A stretch of 64,000 nucleotides of DNA from Branchipolynoe longqiensis. Taxonomy: Eukaryota; Annelida; Polychaeta; Phyllodocida; Polynoidae. A program made the position numbers and the translations under genes. This document shows, piece after piece, positions 30,363 through 41,749 of the stretch. Below the pieces are notes generated by a model. It had not been told where the DNA came from. It ran no database searches and saw only the letters and a program-made list of their open reading frames with translations. The stretch spans positions 27,872,363-27,936,362 of the forward strand of contig CM059194.1 in NCBI GenBank assembly GCA_030323885.1. The letters run 5' to 3'. Position 1 is the stretch's first letter, and each line of letters starts with the position of its first letter.

Positions 30363-31073
30363 CAGTACAACCTCTATAAATCGACCGACCATGGGAACGA
30401 TTTTAATTGGCCATTTAGGAAGGTAGTCGGTTTAGGGAGGTTTTTTTTTAATCGTTACAATGGTATTGTACCTGTAGTGGTCTGCATTTACCTCTCAGGC
30501 AAGCAACCCCATAGACAGGTAGGTGTGGGTAGTGTGGTGACATCAGGGAGCCTAGGTGGTGTAATGGTTAGCACACTGGCCCAGAATGCAAAGAGATGTG
30601 GGTTCGAGTCTCGCTCTAGGTGCAATATTTCCAATTTTCATCACCCCCATGACACTGGTTGCCGTGACCATGATCCTGTACAGGCTATGCACTGTATGGT
30701 TGTTGAACGTACCCTGTGTATGTAAGTGTGTTGCATTGCCTCCATATGTAATTATAAGCATTAAAAGACTTACAATTCCAGGGGGACGAGTGTAGTGGTC
30801 TGCACTGACCTCTCAGGCAAGGAGCCGCATTGACAGGTTGGCATGGGTAGTGTGGTGACATCAGGGAGCCTAGGTGGTGTAATGGTTAGCACACTGGCCC
30901 AGAATGCAATGAGATGTGGGTTTGAGTCCAACTCTAGGCGCAATATTTCCTATTTTCATCATCCCCCATGACAGTATTGTATGGGTGATCATGTGGGACC
31001 CAAATAAAGCGATCGATATAGGAGAGTGGTCGATCCATGGAGGTGGTCTGTTAGAGAGGTTTTACTCAACTGT
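30363..31073. mobile_element. pogo-like MITE split by a SINE dimer
   Basis: The left half (30363-30470, starting cagtacaacctctataaatc) and right half (30974-31073, gggacccaaataaagcgatc to ttttactcaactg) rejoin to the family layout. The gap 30471-30973 is SINE family 3, flanked by gtattgta at 30463-30470 and 30974-30981. Confidence 0.8.
30471..30973 (+). mobile_element. SINE family 3, partial tandem dimer, with 8-bp TSD
   Basis: A unit runs from gggagcctaggtggtgtaat through gggttcgagtctcgctctag and tgttgaacgtaccctgtgta to acaattccagggggacgagt. After a linker (acctctcaggcaaggagccg) a second unit starts with the same head and stops after about 110 bp. Confidence 0.8.
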
Positions 31074-31144
31074 ATCTATTGAAAGACACAAATGTAAATA
31101 AGAGTCCTTTGGAATGTTTTGTCTGGTTTTTCTTTCTTATATGT

Positions 31145-31280
31145 ACTGTAGCATAGCGTGCTGGAGTTGGCAGCCTGATCTCCCAGTGGGGCAGCACTAT
31201 AAATTTGTCATGAGTGCGTACTGTCACAAGTTGGTACCCATCCAGATATGACCTTAGATGTTACCAGGATGCAAACCCCC
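31145..31280 (+). mobile_element. SINE family 1 3' fragment
   Basis: gcctgatctcccagtggggc, catgagtgcgtactgtcaca and gaccttagatgttaccagga. Confidence 0.7.
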
Positions 31281-31985
31281 ATCAAAGAAATATTGTGATG
31301 GGTCAGTTTCTGCACCACCTTGGGAATGAAGGGGTCACACCGCAGTGGCTTCAAACCTTGGGGTCGTCCCCGGCTTATTCTGCCAAGGATTAATTAAGGT
31401 GACCTGTCACTGCCCAGCCGAGTCGCAGGTAATCTCCCCCGTGGGTAATGGCTGCTAGCCATCGGTTGGACGGCCCACCATATACTGATATAGGGACCGC
31501 ACCTACTAGTTTCTAGGATGTGGCCAGCTGCCAATCATTTTGACCGGCTATGGCGCCACCGGTCCCTCAGGGTCTAACATGATTGGAGGATAACACAATA
31601 ATAATCAAACCTTCCAATTATTTACAAGTGCATAATTCTTACATGTCATACTTACAAGTTCAACTCCCCTCAATATCATATATATTTGTTGGCTGCACAG
31701 TGCTGCGTGCATAATGAACGTGGAATTGTTTTGTTTTTTCAACAAAAGAATAGCTCACCCCTTGCCGCATCACGTGGCCATGTCACGTGGGGACGTCGGT
31801 GAGAAAACAGCAATTTGCACAGTGCACATCGTGATTTTATTGCAAAAACTAAAGGAGCACTGCTCACCCAGAAACCATGTTCGCCTGGAACCATGACAAG
31901 GGAGTCGGCAGTGGTCCTCAGTGGGCACAACTGTGGCGCCACCTAGTTAGAATGTTCTGAACTTGTTTTCTTTCAGGTCTTCCGA
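31281..31985. other. No gene seen
   Basis: A GC-richer block (31290-31590) of unknown origin, then AT-rich sequence. No domain recognised in the short open frames. Confidence 0.35.
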
Positions 31986-32200
31986 TTTCATATACAATGA
32001 AGGCATTCGACTGGGACCTTTCTATCCGCAAGATTTACGGATGGAGCCACAAGACACATTTGATTCATACATATAGAAACCCACTTCCAGTCCCAGTCGA
32101 ATAGGAAATTGTAAAGAAATATTTTGATATGCGAATATAGAGGCCCAGTCAAATACGTCCAATGTGTACAGTTGGGAGCATTGAGTGAAAGTAACACTTA
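31986..32200. repeat. Inverted repeat, 13-bp perfect arms
   Basis: attcgactgggac near 32006-32018 and its complement gtcccagtcgaat near 32091-32103 flank about 70 bp. A shorter third relative (cccagtcaaata) lies near 32143. It may be a MITE or a decayed fold-back. Confidence 0.5.
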
Positions 32201-32349
32201 GTAGCACTGGGTTGGGCCAGGTGACATGTAAGTTTCTACCTATGTGGTGGTCAGTTGACTAGTTGCCAAGTATGCTTGCAGGTTCGGTAGTACTAGTAAC
32301 ATGGATATCAGTCTACAGGGCTATTGTATTCCAATACGCTATAATAAGT

Positions 32350-32367
32350 GTGTGTGTGTGTGTGTGC
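32350..32367. repeat. (TG)n microsatellite
   Basis: gtgtgtgtgtgtgtgtgtgc run directly beside a reverse SINE. Confidence 0.8.
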
Positions 32368-32377
32368 GTTTGTGTTT

Positions 32378-32600
32378 ATTGTTGTTGGGGTTTTACGTCC
32401 TAGCTCATCTAAGGTCATATCATTACGGGTACCCACTTTTGACAGTGTGCACTCATGGTGACTCTATTGTGCTGCCCCGCTGAGAGACCAGACCGTCAGC
32501 ACCATGACCTGATATTCCACTCAGTCACATTATCGTGACAGTGAGCTAACCAGTCCTTGCCCTATCATAATAATGCCAAGTGCGAGGCTAGGATTACATA
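32378..32600 (-). mobile_element. SINE family 1, reverse, head lost
   Basis: gttttacgtcctagctcatc, ccacttttgacagtgtgcac, gatattccactcagtcacat. Ends before the tRNA-like part. Confidence 0.75.
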
Positions 32601-32819
32601 GCATATATATTATATATAATGCATTATTCAAACATGTATTACAGTATAATATTTACAGAGGTGGTGCTTAAAATAGGGCATATGTCCTTTACATAATAAT
32701 TTACTTTTAATGACCTAAATCTAAACCAGAATCCATTATACTGTGCAAAAGACTGCTGTGAGTATTCATTGGATGCATGGTAAAATATGTTATAAAGAAT
32801 CAAATAATGCCTGTGACGG

Positions 32820-33055
32820 TGCAGTTCAGATACTCCAGCTGAGTTAAACCAATGACTTTTAAATGTATATTTGTTGCTACATAGCCTGGTCCCATCTGAT
32901 ATGACCGTAAGTGTTACTAGGATGTAAAACAACAACACACACACCTAGCCTGGAATTCTGTATTACTAGCATAGGGCAAAGAGCAGTGAAATGAGGGAGA
33001 TCAATTATCAGTGTTTGAAATTTACCCAGCTTAGTCAGTGACTAAAGCAAAAACA
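32820..33055 (+). mobile_element. Recombined SINE family 1 and family 4 fragments
   Basis: taaaccaatgacttttaaat and gctacatagcctggtccc jump to a family 1 tail (gaccgtaagtgttactagga). Then comes a family 4 tail (ggcaaagagcagtgaaatga, tcagtgactaaagc). Confidence 0.6.
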
Positions 33056-33984
33056 CACAAACTAGGAATGTAGTATAGTTTGTGTGAATGTTCTGGATTA
33101 TTGCAGTCTGCGGGATGTGTTATACAATCATATGTGTTTCGGATTATACTATACTATAGCTTTGAATGGCTCTGTGAATTTATATTAAAAATATGATCTT
33201 GCACATAAACCTCCCAAAAGTCAAGTATTTAAATAGCTATTCCATCCACAAGAGCAGAATTTAGTCACCCAATGGATGTGCAGCATTCTGGACACGTGAT
33301 GATAATGCTGGTGATGAGAATGTTCCATGCACTTTTTCCATTTTTGCTTTATTGAATTAATATATCAAATTCTGCAAGATAGCAGCCCAAATATTAAATT
33401 TTATTTAATCAATAACATGTATAGGCTACCTAACGATTTATTTCAGTACTTGCCAGTAATTTTATGCTTACGAATGTAGTGTATAATTTTAAATATAGCA
33501 GAACAAATTGCTAACTTCCCAGCATTTGCAGTAGCTAAATCGGTTGTGATATTTATGTGCACAGCTTATGCAATAAATGTCTCAGACATGTACTTTGGAA
33601 TGAACTTATTCCATTGTAAGAGTTGCGAGTCATTGGCTTTGAATTCTAAACAAACAAAAATGAAGGTAGTTAAACACCTAGTAACCTGATGTTGACATGT
33701 ATTTATTAAAAGTCTAGATACTGTTTATAAGGTATTCTCTATGATTATATCCAAGGTAATGTCTGGTGACCTGTTTGGTCCGATAAAACCGATATCAGAT
33801 TAGCCAGTTTGATATCACTTTTAATCATTTTTATGCATTCAGACTGAATGTGTATTTGAGCAAAATAACTGAAATTCTGTTAATTTGGTCGAATACATTT
33901 AAAGTTTTGTTTCTACTACTCAAAATGAACCAATACATGATTTAACATCATAATATTTGGTGAGCGGAGGTTAATGCATTTTAG
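33056..33984. other. No gene seen
   Basis: Strongly AT-rich unique-looking sequence. Confidence 0.4.
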
Positions 33985-34770
33985 TCTCTAAATTGTGTAT
34001 TCACTTCACTACATTATATTTAGTTCTACATGTACACGTCTTGTATATGTAATATCGGAAAGCCACCACAGACTCATGCAGGAGGTCGGCGGGACCAAGT
34101 GGTCCTTAGCCGCTGCCGTGTTGGCCACTCGTGGCTTACACATGCTTTTCTGCTCAAGGGGGAACCTCCCCCTGAATGTATTGGGTGTCAGTCCCCACTG
34201 ACACTCAAACACATTTTACTAAGTTGCGTTGATTTTTTGGCCCTGCGCCAACGGTTCTACACTGCAGACAGTATGCATGACCTTTTTACTAAGGTAAAAC
34301 AGGAAAACATTTTAGCCTTTTTGAGGGCAGCTGGACTGTACCACCTTATATAGTTTACTAAATGGATTCTATTAATTATTAATGAAACTTTTCTTTTTCT
34401 ATGGGAATTTGTTTCCCTTGACCACAGATATATGATTGTGAGCTTTCTAATTTAATTAGTGTCTATTGGCACATAATTGATTGTCTGCTTTTACATGTAA
34501 AAGCGATGGTTTGAACAAAAAACAAACATTTCTCGCCGTGAATATGGCCTATGCTGCCGACACGGCGTAAAGCAACCACCAATCAATCAATCAATCAATG
34601 TATATGTAATATTCAATTCTTGTATGTCAGTATTTAAGTCTCTAAATTGTGAATTCACTCCTCTACATTATATTTAAGTATACATGTATAATTCTTGTAT
34701 GTGTATGTAATATTTTATTATTGTATGTGTGTGTGTTCAAGTCTCTAAATTGTGTGTGAATAAATTCACT
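33985..34770 (+). repeat. ~95-bp tandem repeat, split by a non-LTR insertion
   Basis: Units share agtctctaaattgtgtattc, cactacattatatttagt and cttgtatatgtaatat. Copies lie at about 33984-34055, 34634-34710 and, partly, 34736-34770. The non-LTR copy at 34056-34598 interrupts the array. Confidence 0.7.
34056..34598 (+). mobile_element. 5'-truncated RNase H-type non-LTR retrotransposon with 14-bp TSD
   Basis: Codes for the end of the same polyprotein as 39319-40170 (GKPPQTHAGGRRDQVV, PPECIGCQSPLTLKHILLSC), with a 3' UTR and a (CAAT)n tail. It is flanked by tgtatatgtaatat at 34042-34055 and 34599-34612. The retained frame spans about 34060-34353. Confidence 0.85.
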
Positions 34771-34774
34771 TCGA

Positions 34775-35927
34775 CCATGCCTCGATCAATACGCATTGCA
34801 GGAACTCTTAATAGGAACTCAACCCCCATACCTGGCAATAAACCCCTTGTAATGTTAGCAACATCCACATAATACGGGGGATTATCTAGATAAAAAATTC
34901 ACCTCTAACCCTGTTCTGGCTCCTGTATGCCTACTCTGTATTACGGGATGAAGTAGTTTTTTTCTAGGAATTATCGCGAACGCAGTGACTGATACTGATA
35001 GCCCAATCAAACCATTCATTGTAGATCCAATCAGAACGCTGTGCAAAATATTGTCGTGCATAATATACATGATTTGAAATCATGCCTTACCTGATACTGG
35101 CCGTGTCACCTAGGTTTGAGACCCACAGGTGAGTGTGTCCCGTTTGTCATGGCTGTACACAAATCTCACACCTGTCGCAGCTCACAATAGGGGGATAGTT
35201 GGGGGGGGGGGGGTCTGACTCTCCCCTCGCCCTCTTTCTAATCTTTGCCTCCTCAGTCTGTCGCTACACCATTCTGTGCGACTGTGCCGTAGATGCGCAG
35301 CTCGTTGACTGTCCGCTCAGGCTCAGAACATGTCACTGACCACCCACCACTGATTGCTGTTGACGTATTTTTGATCGTGGGACCTGGATGCTGAAGCCAC
35401 AACGTACAGTAACTGTTGTGTTGCTATTGGAAATCCCAGAATGGTGGTAGTTTACTGTGACCCAGATAGCCACACCTGTGTCACACGCCAGTGAACAAGC
35501 GTTGAAGTTTTTGCGTTGGAGGTATGCGTAAAAACTCTGAATTCATTGAACATTACCAGGCATGTGTGTGTAAATTAGGACTTCTCGTTGTAGATTCAGG
35601 AGTGGGGGGGGGGGGGGGGGGGAGATGTGGGAATGTGGGAATGGGGAATAGATATGCTGCTACTATATGCCTCGAGACGATGATGGGAGTGAGTGTTTAC
35701 ATGCGTGTATGGGCTCGGTGTAGGGAATCCCTGGTGAATGACGTCATCAACATATGGCGGGAAATGAATAGAATGGCCAGTCTCACCTGGTCAAACTTGA
35801 TTAAATTCACTAGCTGTGGTGGGGCACTCATAAATAGGCACTGCGCCCATATCACGTACTATTCTGATCAAGTTTCCCAAAGTCATTCGCAAAGAGGGTC
35901 ACTGAATAATTCGCCGATTAACTTACG
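34775..35927. other. No gene seen
   Basis: Mixed sequence with G runs at about 35199-35212 and 35606-35622. The open frame at 35524-35931 shows no family signature and is partly driven by the G run. Confidence 0.4.
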
Positions 35928-36279
35928 TTAAAGTTGCATAGTCCGATGATCTAGAGTTTCTGTTATTTCCTGAGATAAAGATATTAGGTTGATCATTATA
36001 ATCTCCCTTACATTAGATTGAAGTGACTTTTATTTTAAATGGCTAACTTTTGAGATATTTGAAGTGCAAATGTGCGAAATTCATTTTGGCAAGCTTGCCA
36101 AAACTCTAACATCATAGGCTTATGCAGTAACAGGTTCTATTAAATTGACTAAGTATTCCCTTACATTTGATGACAAATGCTTAATAAGTGCATATCTTCA
36201 GTTAGATATGCAGAATCAAATCTAGATAATTGTTTTCGTTTTGAAAATTTGATGTTTTGATCGGACCATGCAGCTTTAA
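35928..36279 (+). mobile_element. TTAA-flanked MITE family A (352 bp)
   Basis: TTAAAGTTGCATAGTCCGAT at the left; gatcggaccatgcagctTTAA at the right. Confidence 0.8.
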
Positions 36280-36900
36280 ATATAGTGGCGCTTTTACATT
36301 AAGCAAATCTCAACAACAACAAAAGAGCTGAGACTGGAATTTCAGTTCCATAATACACCAGTCACACGAGAGGCAGCGTCCGGTCCGACCTCCTTACGAC
36401 CAAAAGGTCGCCAAAGTGTCTTGATGTAGTTGACAAACGGCTGGCGCACGCGTAACTTATGTAACGCGCACCAACGTTCTTCGAGTTTAAGCAAACGTGA
36501 TGTGAACGTGGTGTGAATGTCTTGCCTTCGAGAATATAAAGGCATCCATGTCGAGTGCATTGAGCACTTGCTGCCCTTACGCTGTCCCTACGCAAGCTTG
36601 CCAAAACTCTAACATCATAGGGTTATGCAGTAATAGGTTCTATTAAATTGACTAAGTATTCCCTTATATGTGATGACAAATGCTTAATAAGTGCACCAGT
36701 ATCTACGTTAGATATGCAGAATCAAATCTAGATAATTCTTTTCATTTTGAAAATTGGAGGTTTTGATCGCACCATGCAGCTTTAAATATAGTGGCGCATT
36801 TACATTAAGCAAATCTCAACTACAAAAGAGATGAGACTGGAATTTCAGTTCAATAATACACCAGTCACACGAGAGGCAGTGTCCCGACCGACCTCCTTAC
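36090..36900 (+). repeat. ~503-bp segmental tandem duplication
   Basis: 36090-36370 recurs at 36594-36875: gcttgccaaaactctaacat, gtattcccttacatttgatg, gatgagactggaatttcagt, then aatacaccagtcacacgaga. The duplicated unit holds the 3' half of a family A MITE and the start of a CAGTCACAC-type MITE. Confidence 0.8.
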
Positions 36901-37285
36901 GACCAAAAGCTCGCCAACCTCCCCGCGTCCCACTTGATACATTGATTCAAAAACACAGTCGGTGCAACCTGGCGCCGACCACATGGTGAGCACAGCATTG
37001 CATGTGTTAGCACCGCCAACTCGCCAACCAAGAGGTCGGTGACCTGGTGGCGACTGGTCGGCGCCAGGTCGCCAACCACTGGCAACCCAGCGCCGCCGCC
37101 CACAATGGTTGCAAGAAGGTTGCAAGTGCAACAGCTGCATCCTCCTTGCGACCAACATTTCCAAAATGGTCACCAGGATGTCGGCGATATAGTGGCGCCA
37201 GGCACGTAAGGAGGGGGTAAGGCGGTCATAAGGAGGACGTAAGGAGTCGTGAATTGATCGTAAGCGAATGCAGGCCTTGTGTGAC
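36865..37285. mobile_element. CAGTCACAC-type MITE (about 420 bp)
   Basis: Left cagtcacacgagaggcagtg; right inverted cagtcacacaaggcctgc. The interior is rich in ggtcgcc and gcgacc words. A truncated first copy begins at 36362 within the duplicated unit. Confidence 0.65.
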
Positions 37286-37446
37286 TGTAGTATTACATTG
37301 CTGATAAAATGCATACAGAATCTTGAAGTATAAATATTTATGAGGTTGTTGGTTCCACGGAGTTCAAAGTATCCTGTTTCAATGCGGGTGCACAGGCTAT
37401 GCCTTTTCACTAGACATCAATAGACTTACCTGTGCGCCTGCATTAT

Positions 37447-38256
37447 GGGGCTGTCACACTACGACGTAATGCGGTAGCATAAGCGGACGTAGGTGAAATT
37501 TGGTCATTATGTCGAGATACATTGAGGAATGTCGAGATACGTTACGCGTTCGTTAAGCCTACATCAAGTTACTTTAAGATACGGTGACACACGTTAAGGT
37601 TTTGGACATACCCAAAACTTTTTACATAGCTCGACGTACAGGCCATTACGTTGGGTTAAGTTGGGCTTACGTTGCACTCACATTAGGCTTACGTCGTGAT
37701 ACGTTAGATGTTCGTTAGAGCTACGTCGGTCTATGTTGAGCTACGTCGACTTACGGTACACTGACGGAGAGCTGGGAGGAATGTGCAGCCCGCGCGCTGC
37801 CAATGTGCTGTTAACCTATCTCGACATAGGTCTAATGTGTCTCTGACGTGTGTCTAACGTTAGTGTAGCGTAAGTCCAACATGTCTTGATGTATTCGACT
37901 CACTCGCGACCCTGACGTCGACTCATGTTACGAATTACGTCAGAGTCACACATAGCTACGTTAGGGCGGGTGTAATTATGCGAGTCCTACACTAAGCCGA
38001 TGCTAAGGTTTCACTAGGCCTATGCTGCGCATGCTGGAGGCTCATTAGCCTTATGTTGGGCCTTTTTTTTTTAATGGTCTAACTCGTTGACACACGTTAC
38101 AACTATGTTGGACTGATGTTTCACCTACATCCACTACGTTGCACTGACGTCCAAATTGGCCCTGCAATGCCAAGAATTTTTATGTATCTCGACGTAAATA
38201 AGTGATTTATACGTTCCCCACTCACTGGCCCATTATGTCATAGTGTGACAGGGGTA
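37447..38256. mobile_element. 810-bp MITE with CTGTCACACTA ends
   Basis: Left ctgtcacactacgacgtaat; right inverted cctgtcacactatgacataa. The interior is dense in acgt words (atgtcgagatac, tcgacgta). No ORF is convincing. Fragments occur at 17795-17900 and 28412-28455. Confidence 0.75.
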
Positions 38257-39072
38257 TTAGTCTAGAGTCATTGCAGTATTGTAAACCTAGTCCTAAGAAT
38301 GATACGGCTCACATAGCCTATACACAGACACTTTCTAAATCCCAACTTTTACGTCTGAAGCCATTTACAGGTATTAAGCAGGATTGGAATATCTGGTGGC
38401 AGAACTTTAAATTGGACATGAGGTCAAATATGTGGGATGAGGTGGCTCTCATTCAGCGGTTGCCTCTGTTGAAGCATGGGCCGGTACAGGACTGTGTGGA
38501 CGCATGGCGAAGTCATGGGTTGTGGGGGCTACCGTGAGGGTAGTAACCTCCGGGGTGGCTTTGCGTGGGGGATTATGGTAGCCGAGCAGCAGCCTGTGAC
38601 GCAGCTACCAATGGGTGGATGTGGTCCTTCAGGGTTATCTGTGCGCAGGCATGTCACAAAAAAAGATATACATGCTCTGGACCATGAGTGTGGTCACTGC
38701 TTTGCGTTTGGTCATTGGCCTATTCAATGTATGGAGCTAAGAGAACCCTCGAGGAGGCTGATTTGGCAGGTGATCGCGAAGGGAGGGACAACTCGGGTGT
38801 TGATAGAGTTAAGCTAGCACGTCTCCGTAAAGAAAGTGACGGCAAGGCTAAATCCAATTTAAATGCATAGGGCTTAGGCCCAACCCATTTGGCAAGCACG
38901 AATACCGGCAAAGCGGACTCACTGTTAACTAACAGGGAAGCCAGTGTGCAGTCTGCTAGCACGAGACCGCCGGTGACCGCCCCTGGTGACATTATCCCAG
39001 TGCAGTCGGTATTGTGGGATTGCATGAGGCAGATAGCGCATTGCGTTTCTGCCTTGGCTTCCACGCCCCTGG

Positions 39073-40206
39073 TTTGATTGATTGATTGATTGGTGGTTGC
39101 TTTACGCCGTGTCGGCAGCAGAGGCCATATTCACGGCGAGAAATGTTTGTTTTTTGTTCAAACCATCGCTTTTACATGTAAAAGCAGACAATCAATTATG
39201 TGCCAATAGACACTCATTAAATTAGAAAGCTCACAATCATATATTTGTGGTCAAGGGAAACAAATTCCCATAGAAAAAGAAAAGTTTCATTAATAATTGA
39301 TAGAATCTATTTAGTAAACTATATGAGGTGGTACAGTCCAGCTGCCCTCAAAAAGGCTAAAATGTTTTCCTGTTTTACCTTAGTAAAAAGGTCATGCATA
39401 CTGTCTGCAGTGTAGAACCGTTGGCGCAGGGCCAAAAAATCAACGCAACTTAGTAAAATGTGTTTGAGTGTCAGTGGGGACTGACACCCAATACATTCAG
39501 GGGGAGGTTCCCCCTTGAGCAGAAAAGCATGTGTAAGCCACGAGTGGCCAACACGGCAGCGGCTAAGGACCACTTGGTCCCGCCGACCTCCCGCATGAGT
39601 CTGTGGTGGCTTTCCCACAGATGGTTCAATTTCTTTAAGTTTATTAATGTTTTCATCCCACTCATGTTGCCATTTGGATTTTATGTGGGTGGCTATTAGT
39701 GGTTTCAGATCAGAGTGAGGGATCAGACACGGTTCAAGATCACAGTTCAGGGCCTTCTTCGCAGCCCGATCAGCTCGTTCGTTTCCTTGTATGCCGGCAT
39801 GGCCAGGCACCCAGCACAGGTGGATATCATACCCATCCGTTGTCAGTTGGTTCATTTTATAAATGACCGTTGCTAGAATAGGGTGATTCGTTTTCAGTCC
39901 AGCAACAGCCAGGAGGCAAGAGAACGAATCACTGTATATAACATAGTTAGTGTGGTTGGATACCTCGATACACTCCAAAGCGAGAAGGAGTGCTCGGGCC
40001 TCTGCAGTGAAAATCGAGCTCTGATCGGGCAAACGTACACCAAATTTTTCCCGTCGGCAGACTGCCGCAGCAGCTACCCGGCTTTGGTCTTTCGAACCAT
40101 CAGTGTATATGGAGAGGTAGTCTGCAAACTGGCCTTGAATCTCTGCATGCAGTCCTTGGTACTCGAGTGGATGTGTCCAATCGAGTGGATGTGTTAATAC
40201 AGTCGT
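39073..40206 (-). mobile_element. RNase H-type non-LTR retrotransposon, 5'-truncated, in gypsy
   Basis: The frame on the - strand runs from about 40170 to 39319. It encodes an RNase H domain (YTDGSK, then TAEARALLLALE, then YSDSFSCL and CWVPGHAGIQGNERADR: the D-E-D residues are visible), then a Cys/His C-terminal region. RNase H after RT is typical of the I group of non-LTR elements. A (CAAT)n tail lies at 39073-39092. The target duplication is tccacgcccctgg (39060-39072) against tccacgcctctgg (40206-40218), one mismatch. The same element family is at 34056-34598. Confidence 0.85.
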
Positions 40207-40231
40207 CCACGCCTCTGGACGACTGTATTAA
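40194..40231. repeat. Perfect 16-bp inverted repeat at an insertion junction
   Basis: ttaatacagtcgtcca (40194-40209), loop cgcctc, tggacgactgtattaa (40216-40231). The right arm is gypsy sequence. The left arm begins in sequence added at the 5' end of the non-LTR insertion and runs into the target duplication. Confidence 0.85.
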
Positions 40232-41399
40232 ATATATAGTACAGCGTCAGGGGTGCAACCTATCCCACCCTTGTGGTAGATGCCTATTCGTGGATTCCAC
40301 TTTCCGACCTCTGGACGGAAAAAGGTGGTATGTGAGAGTGAGCGGTAGAGGGACTATCGGATATTTCTTAGTAGACAGTGGGGTTGCGGTCACGTGTGTT
40401 AGAAGGAAATTCTTCGATAAGTTGGATGGTCGCAAGGTGTTTTTTGATAATAGTATGAAGCCAGTCACCGTCACCGATGCGCCACTCAAACAGTATGGAC
40501 AAGCCATTCTGTCTCTGGATATCGGGGGGGAAATTTTTCATTATGCCCCTACTGTTTCTGATATTTCAGAAGATGTTATTTTGGATGTGGAATTTTTGGA
40601 GTATTATGGTTGTGAGCTGCGCAAGGCTGGCAGCCTGTATTTTCAATACCCGTACCGCCTAACGGTGCAGTATGAACTGCGTCACGACAGTCAGAATGTC
40701 TCTGCAGTTGCACAAGATGTTTGCCTTGCGCCGCTGACCGGTTGTGATGTTAAGATTACAGCTGTAGGGGTCGACGGAAACCACCAGAGCCTGTTTGAAC
40801 CTTTGGTCTCAGAATTGCATGAGCGGGAACTGAGTTGTCGAAATACTCTTGTGTGGAGTCCCTTTGACTCAGTTCTGCCTGTGTTTAATCCTAATCGTTA
40901 TACGGTTAGGTTGGAGAAGGGTACGACCATCAGGGTGATTACTGACTTTGTGAAATCACGAAAGCCGAGATAGGTAAACATTCCGGTGTTGACACTGCCC
41001 GCAGCAACAAGGTCATGGGGTCAGCTGCATATGCAGTTGGCGTGGTGAATGAGGTTGGGGGTGGGCAGTGTGAAGCAGTCAGCTGTTCGCAGTTATCGGG
41101 TAACTGGAGCACAGGTTGGCCCAATTTGCAGTTCGCGCAGGCACGGGAAACGCAGTTAATTGCCTCTAGTGGTGTGAGTAGTAGAGGGGAAGTGGGCATT
41201 GTGGCGCAGGGGAACGTATCTGATACGGTTACCTTTGGTACGATGGAGGAGTGTGTTGCACCCCGGAGGTGCCTCAGGCCTGGAGCGGCAGCCTGCCTAC
41301 TCATCTTGTACCATTAGCTATGGGTTGCGAGGTGGGCACAGAGTCCAAACGCTCGCAGGTAGTGAGATTTCTAGAAAATAATTTTCAAGTTTTCGCAGT

Positions 41400-41474
41400 T
41401 ACCGCCATCCAAGCCTTGATCAGAGCCTCAGCACCCAGCGAACCAATTCAGAGGTCTGGTCTATGCTAAGATGT
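41400..41474 (+). pseudogene. Captured fragment of TP53RK exon 1 inside gypsy pol
   Basis: 41400-41474 matches 49558-49632 of the host TP53RK gene with three visible differences in 75 nt. It interrupts the gypsy frame between NNFQVFAV and the segment LGWT-stop-VVKHGID. The fragment encodes part of the kinase N-lobe (the RHPSLDQSLTTQR region) but is out of its gene context and is not a functional kinase. Confidence 0.9.
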
Positions 41475-41749
41475 GAGACGTTGGGCTGGACTTAGGTGGT
41501 AAAGCATGGCATTGATGTAGGCGATGCCACCGCTTTCATGATCCCCTATCAGCGCTTCCTGCATTCTAAAAAAGATGCACTGGAGACAGAGCTGCATAAG
41601 CTGTTAGATAGTTGGGTGATTTGGAGCGGTGACTCCCCGTGGAGTTCACCAGTCCATTTAGTCAAGAAGAAAGACGGTTCCATCCGCTTCTGTATTGACT
41701 ACAAAAAAATCAACACTGTGATGTGGAAAAATGCTTACCCGTTACTAAT

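Noticed and set aside
30545..30625. Functional tRNA gene in the SINE family 3 head
   Set aside because: Boxes A and B are present but the cloverleaf is poor, and the segment recurs with the same non-tRNA body.
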